Below are positions 1 to 10,461 of a stretch of DNA of 64,000 bases, piece by piece; positions within the stretch are counted from its first letter, which is position 1; each line of letters opens with the position of its first letter. The stretch spans positions 216,946,484-217,010,483 of the forward strand of contig CAXKWD010000001.1 of NCBI GenBank assembly GCA_964059195.1, written 5' to 3'. The position numbers and the translations under genes are program-made. Origin of the DNA: Ectobius pallidus. Taxonomy: Eukaryota; Arthropoda; Insecta; Blattodea; Ectobiidae. The notes beneath the pieces were generated by a model, which saw only the letters and a list, made by a program, of their open reading frames with translations, searched no databases and was not told the DNA's origin.

Positions 1-22
1 TAACTAGGATTAAGCATAGAAG

Positions 23-1764
23 TTACCGTAGTTTTTCAACAATAAACACCAAAACTGAAACCAACAAACCAATCAACAACAAGTAAAACGGCCCCACCAA
101 ATGAGACAATGTAAACGAAAAAATTTCACCACCAATGCCTCTCGCTAGAGCAAACTTATCCTTTGGTACATCCCAATTTTTCATATACCGATCAACAAGA
201 CCATTAGTGACGAGATTTCTGTTTATTTGCTGCACATGGTCATGCAGAATACAGGACATTTGCCTGATGTAAACTCCATAATGCAGAAAGTCCACATTCT
301 CAGTCAAGGGAAAGACTAAAACTTCTTCTTTTGCATCAATCATTACATTACCAACATTCTCGGTAGACAATATGGTCAAGTTTTTATGTTTGTAAACATT
401 ACTGAAATTTTCTAAGTAACTTCCATTACACTTCTGAATATTTGTGTGGGCTTTACTAACCAGAAGAGTGGCGCACTTTTGTAAACCTGACTCTTCAAGT
501 TCTTCGAGAGTTTTTATGGGTGGGAGCTCCCCAGGGTACACTAAGAATCCATACAAGGCACTTTGATAAGCTATATTGATGTGCAGACAGTAGAAAAGCC
601 AAAACGCGAAGAAAGAGACACCTACAATACCCTTGAAGCGGTCCTTTATCTCCATTCCCAAATGTGAAGACAATACATTCATCACAACCATTGTAAAGTT
701 GTGCTCCTTGAATTTATCATTCATGAGATAAGTTATGAATGATCCCAGAATGAATATGACGGCTACGAGGATCCAGATGTGCAATTGAAATGTTTTGAAC
801 ATGCTCTTCCATCTTGGTACAAGGGTACCTGGTGGAACGTACCATGTAATTTCCTCTCTTGTGTAGGGATATGTCACTTGACATTCCTCTAGGGTAATAA
901 TTTCTCTGAAAGATACAGGCATCACCAAATGAGATTCCCATCCACCGTCCCATCCAGTGGACTTCCCAGCGATTGCATTAAGACTAACGGCAAGTAAATG
1001 TAAAGATGGAATTTCCCGCAATTGTGCACGATTAAATGTTAGTGTTATTTTACAATGTTTAATATCAGAAAATCTTTTTGGTGGAAAGAGGTTGCTATTT
1101 TTATCAAATCTTTTGTCTCTAATACTCCATCTGTTCATGAGCCTAAATTTAGATACGTATGATTGACATAGACGGGGTTGATCTTTCGGTAGCCAACCGA
1201 ATACAGCAATATGCCCAGTATTTCGTTTCGAAATATGAGCTAGAACTATAGCATATGATGTACCATATCCGTATGCAAGTTGCAACAGATCTACAACAAG
1301 TCTTTGTACAGGATTATCCGTTACGAAAATCAAAGGTGCACGTCGATTCCTCATATTGACCTGTTTCCTCTGCACCATTAACGAAGCTAAGGCATAGGTT
1401 TTTTCCTTCATCCCCGTTAAGATCATGAGATGAGAACCCGGTTTCATTACATTGTGCCTGTAGTGGCTCATCTCTTCCTGAATACCTGCTATAGCTATCG
1501 GTAAATGCTTGCTTTCCTGTAGAGTTTGCAGTATTTGATCTCAATAGCTGGGTTTTCGCGAATATTCCTTGGCGCGTGGCAAAATATTGTGATAAGTACC
1601 CGGTGTTTGAATAACAACTGGTAAATATTGAAATACGTTGTGATGATGTTGCTGATGCAAGCTGCTATATCCTTCTCTAGAGTTTCTGTTGACTCTGACA
1701 GTAACAGTCGAGCACTGTTAGATTTCAGCAACAGCAGCAACATCAGTACCATATTGAAGGCCAT
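23..1764 (-). pseudogene. Divergent ionotropic receptor pseudogene (IR1, array copy 1)
   Basis: The start codon is at 1764 and the stop at 23-25. The first part encodes a leucine-rich signal peptide and the start of the ligand-binding domain, as in intact IR3. Two lesions break it. A 4-bp deletion near 1625 (IR3 has gtaaatcgtggttgaa, here gtaaatattgaa) shifts the frame, and an in-frame TGA lies at 1541-1543 in the original frame. From the internal Met at 1471 the frame is open for 482 codons through the channel core: WYVPPG, TM1, pore, the INIAYQSALYGFLVYP segment, S2 and TM3. That stretch is almost identical to IR3. Initiation at the internal Met would give a receptor without signal peptide or N-terminal lobe, so I call it a pseudogene. 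Both lesions recur in IR2, so they predate the duplication. Confidence 0.9.
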
Positions 1765-1845
1765 TTTGGCGATATCCCTGTTGAGCGAATAAAAACAAAT
1801 ATACTTACTTTCAGGCCTATGGTTTATATGTAAATACATTTTTAT

Positions 1846-2060
1846 TATGTGCCAGAATGGTATTTTATGTGATTGTGTGGGGACGGGAAAAGTCTTTCCG
1901 TGTGTCATTTCGCGCGAAAACTTAAATACGCTTAATCGGATTTTCATGAAACATGGTATACACATTTATAACGTCCATTGGATGACGCCTATTCATATTG
2001 GAACAAATCGGCTGAACGGTACCGGTGTAATAAACAATTCCGTGCCTATCTTATGGTAAC
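1846..2060 (+). repeat. IR-upstream repeat module, copy at IR1
   Basis: A dispersed module of about 200 bp with the cores GCGATAACTCAAATACGC, CGGATTTTCATGAAAC, CGGTACCGG and AATTTAGTGCCTAT. It begins about 80 bp upstream of the IR1 start codon. The same module in the same orientation precedes IR2, IR3, IR4 and IR5, and tandem copies lie at 25,070 and 50,690. I recognise no protein in it. It may be a transposon relic carried along with the gene or part of the receptor's upstream region. Confidence 0.75.
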
Positions 2061-2602
2061 ATATTAAATAATTTATGAAATGCAATTAATTTCTTTTGAC
2101 AACATATTGTTTTACACCGTTCATATCCGGCTTTCGAAGTTACAATACAGTTAGCTATAGCATATTCCTTCACATATGCTTATCAAACTAGTCAGATGTT
2201 TGTTTATTTCGTTGATCAAGTTGAAACGAAACCACTTGATTACTGTTATATACAGAAGGTATATTACTGTGAAATAATTAGGCCTATGTACATTAAATTA
2301 AGCGGCGTTCTTCACCAGTGCATTTTGTGTATGGATGACTTATTTAAAACATTTCTTATTTCAGTGTATACGAGTATAATTAAGATAATGTATCTAACTT
2401 TAGACCTTTCTTTTCCTGCTAGCCCTGCCTAACGAATCGATCTGGACCTTAACTCGGAGATAGATTACAAAAACAGCTTGCTTTCTGCATATCTTAATTG
2501 CAATTATCACGTATTAATCAAAAGCATTCTGCCTCATTCTTACATCAGGTTACCTATTTTCATCAGTTATACCTAAATATCAAGTAAAACATATCTCTGC
2601 AG

Positions 2603-2730
2603 GCAGAATTTATCAAGTTGATTATGAAGAACTGATTCCAGGACCTGCTGTTGAAGATAGTACAACTGATGAGTCTAAAGATGTTGTTAGGATGTTAGTG
2701 GACAGTGTTCGTATAGCTTCTGAAAAGTAA
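2603..2730 (+). pseudogene. Relic terminal exon on the opposite strand between IR units
   Basis: A splice-acceptor-like tract (ATATCTCTGCAG) ends at 2602. It is followed by 128 nt open in one frame (phase 2) that encode 41 residues, including YEELIPGPAVEDS, and stop at 2728-2730. Homologues lie at the same place 3' of other IRs (6581, 13,802, 37,977, 55,616). The latter three have lost the frame and stop after about 26 codons (LIPGHAVEG then a stop). It resembles the last exon of a neighbour gene copied along with the IR. I do not recognise the protein family. Confidence 0.5.
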
Positions 2731-3002
2731 AACCCTAAATATATAATTTAAAAGAGTTTAATTAACAATTTGCAGATCCTAAGTTTCTTTTTTTAACTAT
2801 ATATAGCACAATTTGTTGTAATTCCTACCAGTAATAACACTTTTTTGCATTTTGGACTTAATATCTTATCCTTGTAATAGTACTATTTCATTAAGTTAGG
2901 CCCTACAAAAATTAAGGAAATATAATTATGATGTGTAAAATGTGTTAAAATGTAGTAATCAATAGATGTGTTATTACATTACAAAATATATATGTGAATA
3001 AA

Positions 3003-3718
3003 CGAAGTGAACGAAGAAAAATGACCAAAACACAGAAAAGAAAAAAGACAATTACATCACACTCACATACTTCAACACACATACACAGAAAATCGCCCAA
3101 CAATTCAGAAAACAAGGATACAAAATAGCATTCAGAACAAAGAACAAAACAATCAACAAAATACAACCCACAGACAACAAACAACACACAAACAAATACA
3201 ATAACCTAGGAGTCTACAAACTAAAATGCAACGACTGCCCAAAATTCTACATAGGACAAACAGGCCGAAGTTTCAAAACACGATACACAGAACACATACG
3301 AGCTCTCAAACAAAACACAGACTCCGCCTATGCAAACCATATAATAACCACAGGACACGAATACGCAGACATCAATACAGACATGGAAATCCTACACATT
3401 AACCACAAAGGTCACACACTCAACACACTCGAACAATATGAAATATACAGACACACCACACAAGACAACACCAACATCCTAAACGAACAGTTACAATTCA
3501 AATCGCACGCGCTGTACGATACAGTTATCCAGAAATGTCTTCCCAACAACAACAACAACACCACGGAAGTCATTTGCTGAAGATGGCCGCTCCATGCGGT
3601 TGAAAGCGCTCCAACAGGTAACAAAATACCACAATTTAGTAGTGAGTACCAGTGATAAAGCTCTACGCTATACATAAATCATTAAGATTATCGCTACAGA
3701 ATGGACAAAACTCAAGAA
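3003..3718 (+). mobile_element. 5'-truncated Penelope-like element (GIY-YIG end), copy 1
   Basis: An 8-bp target duplication TGAATAAA (2995-3002 and 3719-3726) flanks the insertion. The related flanks of IR4, IR5 and IR6 have the uninterrupted sequence. The frame is open from about 3010 to the stop at 3578-3580 and encodes a C-terminal GIY-YIG nuclease: KCNDCPKFYIGQTGRSF, then a conserved TRYTEH stretch and NTLEQYEIY near the end. This is the usual C-terminus of EN-positive Penelope-like retroelements. The reverse transcriptase part is missing, so it is a dead 5'-truncated insertion. A hammerhead-like motif follows at 3573-3615. Confidence 0.85.
3573..3615 (+). ncRNA. Hammerhead-ribozyme-like motif in Penelope-like element
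   Basis: The core CTGAAGA lies at 3577-3583. Stem II pairs GGCCGC with GCGGTT around a 5-nt loop, with two G-U pairs. GAAA is at 3602-3605. The palindrome AGCGCT (3605-3610) could be a loopless helix III, with cleavage predicted after C3611. CAA (3612-3614) pairs with TTG (3574-3576) as helix I. An unpaired U after CTGAAGA departs from the canonical core. The element's stop codon TGA lies inside the core. Hammerheads are known from Penelope-like elements; the helix I and II pairing supports this one, but activity is untested. Confidence 0.6.
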
Positions 3719-4000
3719 TGAATAAATACATTAGCTGATTTTGCATATATATTCAAAATTTAAAGTAGAATTTTCTCCCAACCACTCTTGGACTAAACAA
3801 CTTTTCGTTCTAATCCCACGATATCACACACTTACATGAAAATGTAACGATTTATTTCTGTCTGTTCTGATTTGTCTAAATAACTTATCCAATAATTTTA
3901 CATGAAATTTACTTTCTCTTCCGATTTTATTAAACATTTAAGATATGGGAAATAGTATGAATTAAAAGGTTAATACATTAACTAGGATTAAGCATAGAAG

Positions 4001-5742
4001 TTACCGTAGTTTTTCAACAATAAACACCAAAACTGAAACCAACAAACCAATCAACAACAAGTAAAACGGCCCCACCAAATGAGACAATGTAAACGAAAAA
4101 ATTTCACCACCAATGCCTCTCGCTAGAGCAAACTTATCCTTTGGTACATCCCAATTTTTCATATACCGATCAACAAGACCATTAGTGACGAGATTTCTGT
4201 TTATTTGCTGCACATGGTCATGCAGAATACAGGACATTTGCCTGATGTAAACTCCATAATGCAGAAAGTCCACATTCTCAGTCAAGGGAAAGACTAAAAC
4301 TTCTTCTTTTGCATCAATCATTACATTACCAACATTCTCGGTAGACAATATGGTCAAGTTTTTATGTTTGTAAACATTACTGAAATTTTCTAAGTAACTT
4401 CCATTACACTTCTGAATATTTGTGTGGGCTTTACTAACCAGAAGAGTGGCGCACTTTTGTAAACCTGACTCTTCAAGTTCTTCGAGAGTTTTTATGGGTG
4501 GGAGCTCCCCAGGGTACACTAAGAATCCATACAAGGCACTTTGATAAGCTATATTGATGTGCAGACAGTAGAAAAGCCAAAACGCGAAGAAAGAGACACC
4601 TACAATACCCTTGAAGCGGTCCTTTATCTCCATTCCCAAATGTGAAGACAATACATTCATCACAACCATTGTAAAGTTGTGCTCCTTGAATTTATCATTC
4701 ATGAGATAAGTTATGAATGATCCCAGAATGAATATGACGGCTACGAGGATCCAGATGTGCAATTGAAATGTTTTGAACATGCTCTTCCATCTTGGTACAA
4801 GGGTACCTGGTGGAACGTACCATGTAATTTCCTCTCTTGTGTAGGGATATGTCACTTGACATTCCTCTAGGGTAATAATTTCTCTGAAAGATACAGGCAT
4901 CACCAAATGAGATTCCCATCCACCGTCCCATCCAGTGGACTTCCCAGCGATTGCATTAAGACTAACGGCAAGTAAATGTAAAGATGGAATTTCCCGCAAT
5001 TGTGCACGATTAAATGTTAGTGTTATTTTACAATGTTTAATATCAGAAAATCTTTTTGGTGGAAAGAGGTTGCTATTTTTATCAAATCTTTTGTCTCTAA
5101 TACTCCATCTGTTCATGAGCCTAAATTTAGATACGTATGATTGACATAGACGGGGTTGATCTTTCGGTAGCCAACCGAATACAGCAATATGCCCAGTATT
5201 TCGTTTCGAAATATGAGCTAGAACTATAGCATATGATGTACCATATCCGTATGCAAGTTGCAACAGATCTACAACAAGTCTTTGTACAGGATTATCCGTT
5301 ACGAAAATCAAAGGTGCACGTCGATTCCTCATATTGACCTGTTTCCTCTGCACCATTAACGAAGCTAAGGCATAGGTTTTTTCCTTCATCCCCGTTAAGA
5401 TCATGAGATGAGAACCCGGTTTCATTACATTGTGCCTGTAGTGGCTCATCTCTTCCTGAATACCTGCTATAGCTATCGGTAAATGCTTGCTTTCCTGTAG
5501 AGTTTGCAGTATTTGATCTCAATAGCTGGGTTTTCGCGAATATTCCTTGGCGCGTGGCAAAATATTGTGATAAGTACCCGGTGTTTGAATAACAACTGGT
5601 AAATATTGAAATACGTTGTGATGATGTTGCTGATGCAAGCTGCTATATCCTTCTCTAGAGTTTCTGTTGACTCTGACAGTAACAGTCGAGCACTGTTAGA
5701 TTTCAGCAACAGCAGCAACATCAGTACCATATTGAAGGCCAT
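4001..5742 (-). pseudogene. Divergent ionotropic receptor pseudogene (IR2, array copy 2)
   Basis: A full-length copy of IR1. The start codon is at 5742 and the stop at 4001-4003. It has the same 4-bp deletion near 5603 and the same TGA at 5519-5521. The 482-codon open stretch below the internal Met (5449) matches IR1 at the protein level. The shared lesions mean the locus was already broken when the 3,978-bp unit duplicated. The remaining open frame shows recency, not necessarily selection. A short leaderless product cannot be excluded but would lack the N-terminal lobe. Confidence 0.9.
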
Positions 5743-5823
5743 TTTGGCGATATCCCTGTTGAGCGAATAAAAACAAATATACTTACTTTCAGGCCTATGG
5801 TTTATATGTAAATACATTTTTAT

Positions 5824-6038
5824 TATGTGCCAGAAAGGTATTTTATGTGATCGTGTGGGGACGGGAAAAGTCTTTCCGTGTGTCATTTCGCGCGATAACT
5901 CAAATACGCTTAATCGGATTTTCATGAAACATGGTATACACATTTATAACGTCCATTGGATGACGCCTATTCATATTGGAACAAATCGGCTGAACGGTAC
6001 CGGTGTAATAAACAATTTAGTGCCTATCTTATGGTAAC
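5824..6038 (+). repeat. IR-upstream repeat module, copy at IR2
   Basis: Same module as at 1846. At most of the six sites where the two differ, this copy has the family-consensus base (GATAACTCAAATACG, AATTTAGTG). Copy 1 therefore carries derived changes, or copy 2 was converted from another module. Confidence 0.75.
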
Positions 6039-6580
6039 ATATTAAATAATTTATGAAATGCAATTAATTTCTTTTGACAACATATTGTTTTACACCGTTC
6101 ATATCCGGCTTTCGAAGTTACAATACAGTTAGCTATAGCATATTCCTTCACATATGCTTATCAAACTAGTCAGATGTTTGTTTATTTCGTTGATCAAGTT
6201 GAAACGAAACCACTTGATTACTGTTATATACAGAAGGTATATTACTGTGAAATAATTAGGCCTATGTACATTAAATTAAGCGGCGTTCTTCACCAGTGCA
6301 TTTTGTGTATGGATGACTTATTTAAAACATTTCTTATTTCAGTGTATACGAGTATAATTAAGATAATGTATCTAACTTTAGACCTTTCTTTTCCTGCTAG
6401 CCCTGCCTAACGAATCGATCTGGACCTTAACTCGGAGATAGATTACAAAAACAGCTTGCTTTCTGCATATCTTAATTGCAATTATCACGTATTAATCAAA
6501 AGCATTCTGCCTCATTCTTACATCAGGTTACCTATTTTCATCAGTTATACCTAAATATCAAGTAAAACATATCTCTGCAG

Positions 6581-6708
6581 GCAGAATTTATCAAGTTGAT
6601 TATGAAGAACTGATTCCAGGACCTGCTGTTGAAGATAGTACAACTGATGAGTCTAAAGATGTTGTTAGGATGTTAGTGGACAGTGTTCGTATAGCTTCTG
6701 AAAAGTAA
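6581..6708 (+). pseudogene. Relic terminal exon, copy 2
   Basis: Same sequence as 2603-2730: acceptor-like tract, a 41-residue open frame and a stop. It lies 3' of IR3 on the opposite strand. No protein family recognised. Confidence 0.5.
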
Positions 6709-6980
6709 AACCCTAAATATATAATTTAAAAGAGTTTAATTAACAATTTGCAGATCCTAAGTTTCTTTTTTTAACTATATATAGCACAATTTGTTGTAAT
6801 TCCTACCAGTAATAACACTTTTTTGCATTTTGGACTTAATATCTTATCCTTGTAATAGTACTATTTCATTAAGTTAGGCCCTACAAAAATTAAGGAAATA
6901 TAATTATGATGTGTAAAATGTGTTAAAATGTAGTAATCAATAGATGTGTTATTACATTACAAAATATATATGTGAATAAA

Positions 6981-7696
6981 CGAAGTGAACGAAGAAAAAT
7001 GACCAAAACACAGAAAAGAAAAAAGACAATTACATCACACTCACATACTTCAACACACATACACAGAAAATCGCCCAACAATTCAGAAAACAAGGATACA
7101 AAATAGCATTCAGAACAAAGAACAAAACAATCAACAAAATACAACCCACAGACAACAAACAACACACAAACAAATACAATAACCTAGGAGTCTACAAACT
7201 AAAATGCAACGACTGCCCAAAATTCTACATAGGACAAACAGGCCGAAGTTTCAAAACACGATACACAGAACACATACGAGCTCTCAAACAAAACACAGAC
7301 TCCGCCTATGCAAACCATATAATAACCACAGGACACGAATACGCAGACATCAATACAGACATGGAAATCCTACACATTAACCACAAAGGTCACACACTCA
7401 ACACACTCGAACAATATGAAATATACAGACACACCACACAAGACAACACCAACATCCTAAACGAACAGTTACAATTCAAATCGCACGCGCTGTACGATAC
7501 AGTTATCCAGAAATGTCTTCCCAACAACAACAACAACACCACGGAAGTCATTTGCTGAAGATGGCCGCTCCATGCGGTTGAAAGCGCTCCAACAGGTAAC
7601 AAAATACCACAATTTAGTAGTGAGTACCAGTGATAAAGCTCTACGCTATACATAAATCATTAAGATTATCGCTACAGAATGGACAAAACTCAAGAA
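6981..7696 (+). mobile_element. 5'-truncated Penelope-like element, copy 2
   Basis: A duplicate of 3003-3718 carried by the array unit, with the same 8-bp TGAATAAA flanks, the same GIY-YIG C-terminus ending at 7558, and the same hammerhead-like motif at 7551-7593. This is not an independent insertion. Confidence 0.85.
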
Positions 7697-7978
7697 TGAA
7701 TAAATACATTAGCTGATTTTGCATATATATTCAAAATTTAAAGTAGAATTTTCTCCCAACCACTCTTGGACTAAACAACTTTTCGTTCTAATCCCACGAT
7801 ATCACACACTTACATGAAAATGTAACGATTTATTTCTGTCTGTTCTGATTTGTCTAAATAACTTATCCAATAATTTTACATGAAATTTACTTTCTCTTCC
7901 GATTTTATTAAACATTTAAGATATGGGAAATAGTATGAATTAAAAGGTTAATACATTAACTAGGATTAAGCATAGAAG

Positions 7979-9721
7979 TTACCGTAGTTTTTCAACAATA
8001 AACACCAAAACTGAAACCAACAAACCAATCAACAACAAGTAAAACGGCCCCACCAAATGAGACAATGTAAACGAAAAAATTTCACCACCAATGCCTCTCG
8101 CTAGAGCAAACTTATCCTTTGGTACATCCCAATTTTTCATATACCGATCAACAAGACCATTAGTGACGAGATTTCTGTTTATTTGCTGCACATGGTCATG
8201 CAGAATACAGGACATTTGCCTGATGTAAACTCCATAATGCAGAAAGTCCACATTCTCAGTCAAGGGAAAGACTAAAACTTCTTCTTTTGCATCAATCATT
8301 ACATTACCAACATTCTCGGTAGACAATATGGTCAAGTTTTTATGTTTGTAAACATTACTGAAATTTTCTAAGTAACTTCCATTACACTTCTGAATATTTG
8401 TGTGGGCTTTACTAACCAGAAGAGTGGCGCACTTTTGTAAACCTGACTCTTCAAGTTCTTCGAGAGTTTTTATGGGTGGGAGCTCCCCAGGGTACACTAA
8501 GAATCCATACAAGGCACTTTGATAAGCTATATTGATGTGCAGACAGTAGAAAAGCCAAAACGCGAAGAAAGAGACACCTACAATACCCTTGAAGCGGTCC
8601 TTTATCTCCATTCCCAAATGTGAAGACAATACATTCATCACAGCCATTGTAAAGTTGTGCTCCTTGAATTTATCATTCATGAGATAAGTTATGAATGATC
8701 CCAGAATGAATACGACGGCTACGAGGATCCAGATGTGCAGTTGAAATGTTTTGAACATGCTCTTCCATCTTGGTACAGTGCTACCTGGTGGAACGTACCA
8801 TGTAATTTCCTCTCTTGTGTAGGGATATGTCACTTGACATTCCTCTAGGGTAATAATTTCTCTGAAAGATACAGGCATCACCAAATGAGATTCCCATCCA
8901 CCGTCCCATCCAGTGGACTTCCCAGCGATTGCATTAAGACTAACGGCAAGTAAATGTAAAGATGGAATTTCCCGCAATTGTGCACGATTAAATGTTAGTG
9001 TTATTTTACAATGTTTAATATCAGAAAATCTTTTTGGTGGAAAGAGGTTGCTATTTTTCTCAAATCTTTTGTCTCTAATACTCCATCTGTTCATGAGCCT
9101 AAATTTAGATACGTATGATTGACATAGACGGGGTTGATCTTTCGGTAGCCAACCGAATACAGCAATATGCCCAGTATTTCGTTTCGAAATATGAGCTAGA
9201 ACTATAGCATATGTTGTACCATATCCGTATGCAAGTTGCAACAGATCTACAACAAGTCTTTGTACAGGATTCTCCGTTACGAAAATCAAAGGTGCACGTC
9301 GATTCCTCATATTGACCTGTTTCCTCTGCACCATTAACGAAGCTAAGGCATAGGTTTTTTCCTTCATCCCCGTTAAGATCATGAGATGAGAACCCGGTTT
9401 CATTACATTGTGCCTGTAGTGGCTCATCTCTTCTTGAATACCTGCTATAGCTAACGGTATATGCTTGCTTTCCTGTAGAGTTTGAAGTATTTGATCTCCG
9501 TAGCTGAGTTTTCGCCAATATTCATTGACTCGAGGCAAAATATTGCGATAAGTACCCGGTGTTTGAATAAGAACTGGTAAATCGTGGTTGAAATACGTTG
9601 TGATGATGTTGGTGATACAGGATCCTATATCCTTCTCTAGAGTTTCTGTTGACTGCGGCAATAACAGTTGGGCACTGTTAAATTTCAGCAACAGCAACAG
9701 CAGTAGTATACTGAAGGCCAT
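7979..9721 (-). CDS. Divergent ionotropic receptor IR3, intact
   Basis: A single-exon frame of 580 codons from ATG at 9721 to TAA at 7979-7981. It predicts a cation-channel subunit of the insect IR family in the dendrite membrane of a chemosensory neuron. Residues 1-17 form a leucine-rich signal peptide. The extracellular ligand-binding lobes cover about 20-325 and 415-545. YPYTREEITWYVPPG (299-313) precedes TM1 (about 329-348), a pore segment (355-372), TM2 (380-398), the channel-gate equivalent INIAYQSALYGFLVYP (396-411) and TM3 (553-576). N-glycosylation sequons occur in S2 (NGS, NFS, NLT). The length is typical of divergent IRs, which need a co-receptor. A polypyrimidine tract with CAG ends 13 nt before the ATG in all six copies, so a 5'-UTR intron is possible. 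The ligand is unknown. Confidence 0.93.
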   Translation of the reverse strand: MAFSILLLLLLLKFNSAQLLLPQSTETLEKDIGSCITNIITTYFNHDLPVLIQTPGTYRNILPRVNEYWRKLSYGDQILQTLQESKHIPLAIAGIQEEMSHYRHNVMKPGSHLMILTGMKEKTYALASLMVQRKQVNMRNRRAPLIFVTENPVQRLVVDLLQLAYGYGTTYAIVLAHISKRNTGHIAVFGWLPKDQPRLCQSYVSKFRLMNRWSIRDKRFEKNSNLFPPKRFSDIKHCKITLTFNRAQLREIPSLHLLAVSLNAIAGKSTGWDGGWESHLVMPVSFREIITLEECQVTYPYTREEITWYVPPGSTVPRWKSMFKTFQLHIWILVAVVFILGSFITYLMNDKFKEHNFTMAVMNVLSSHLGMEIKDRFKGIVGVSFFAFWLFYCLHINIAYQSALYGFLVYPGELPPIKTLEELEESGLQKCATLLVSKAHTNIQKCNGSYLENFSNVYKHKNLTILSTENVGNVMIDAKEEVLVFPLTENVDFLHYGVYIRQMSCILHDHVQQINRNLVTNGLVDRYMKNWDVPKDKFALARGIGGEIFSFTLSHLVGPFYLLLIGLLVSVLVFIVEKLR

Positions 9722-9776
9722 TTTGGTGATATCCCTGTTGAACGAATAAAAACAAATATAATTAGGATTTCTTTGT

Positions 9777-9985
9777 ACCAGAATGGTACTTTATGAGATT
9801 GTGTGGGGACGGGAAAAGTCTTTCTGTGTGCCAGTACGCGCGAAAACTCAAATACGCTTTATCGGATTTTCATGAAAATCAGTATACGCATTTATAACGT
9901 CCATGGGATGACGCCTATTGATATTAGAACGAATCGATTAATGGTTACCGGAGAAATGCCGAATTTAGTACCTTTCTTATGGTAA
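9777..9985 (+). repeat. IR-upstream repeat module at IR3
   Basis: A diverged copy of the module that precedes IR1 and IR2, starting about 55 bp upstream of the IR3 ATG. It keeps CTCAAATACGCTT, CGGATTTTCATGAAAA and TTTAGTACC. The flank remains alignable with the IR4 and IR5 upstream regions to about 10,250. Confidence 0.65.
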
Positions 9986-10461
9986 AGTATTAGAAAGAAT
10001 TTATCAAATGCAAATCAGTTTTCATGGAAAAATATTGTTTTAAAGTGTTCATGTACGGCTTTGGAAGTTGCAATTCAGTTAGCTATAAAAAAATAACACT
10101 ACCCACATACTGTTTCACATAGGCTTATCAAAATTGTAAGATGCTTGTTTATTCCGATGATCAACTTTAAATCATACTACATGAATTCTGTAATATACAG
10201 AGGTATATTACTGTGAAATAATTAGGCCTACGTATATTAAGCGGTGTTCTTTCCATTGCTATTCAACACTTCTATTAACCATTAAAATTAATTTTATTAA
10301 ATGAAAATGTAAAAAAAAAAGCAATGTGTTTTATCGTAGGCCTCTAAACTGAGTAACTTACTGTAAGTCAGAAGTTGTAAAATCAATCATATCAACTGGT
10401 ACGGTACCTTACTCATGTAGTGGGCTCTATAGGAAGAAAACGAAATGTTGACAACACTCAT

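Larger units (their letters stand above)
1..3978. repeat. Tandem array unit 1 (3,978 bp, IR-containing)
   Basis: The sequence from position 1 restarts at 3979 and again at 7957, an exact 3,978-bp period. The unit holds the IR pseudogene, its upstream module, a relic exon at 2603-2730 and a truncated Penelope-like element at 3003-3718. Units 1 and 2 look identical except for six substitutions clustered within about 200 bp (1846-2042). Confidence 0.95.
3979..7956. repeat. Tandem array unit 2 (3,978 bp)
   Basis: A second full copy of the unit at 1-3978, offset exactly 3,978 bp, with the same gene lesions, relic exon and Penelope insertion. The differences I see are confined to 5824-6020. Confidence 0.95.

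Noticed and set aside
717..953. Small antisense and sense frames inside each IR
   Set aside because: They repeat identically in every IR copy and are shadows of the receptor frame.
2945..3187. 80-residue minus-strand protein rich in F, C and V
   Set aside because: Antisense shadow of the Penelope-like GIY-YIG frame.
1..9721. Nested or spliced IR with missing N-terminal exon (rescuing IR1 and IR2)
   Set aside because: The 4-bp deletion and stop codon lie inside sequence that is exonic in IR3, IR4 and IR6, and I see no donor or acceptor pair that would skip them in frame.
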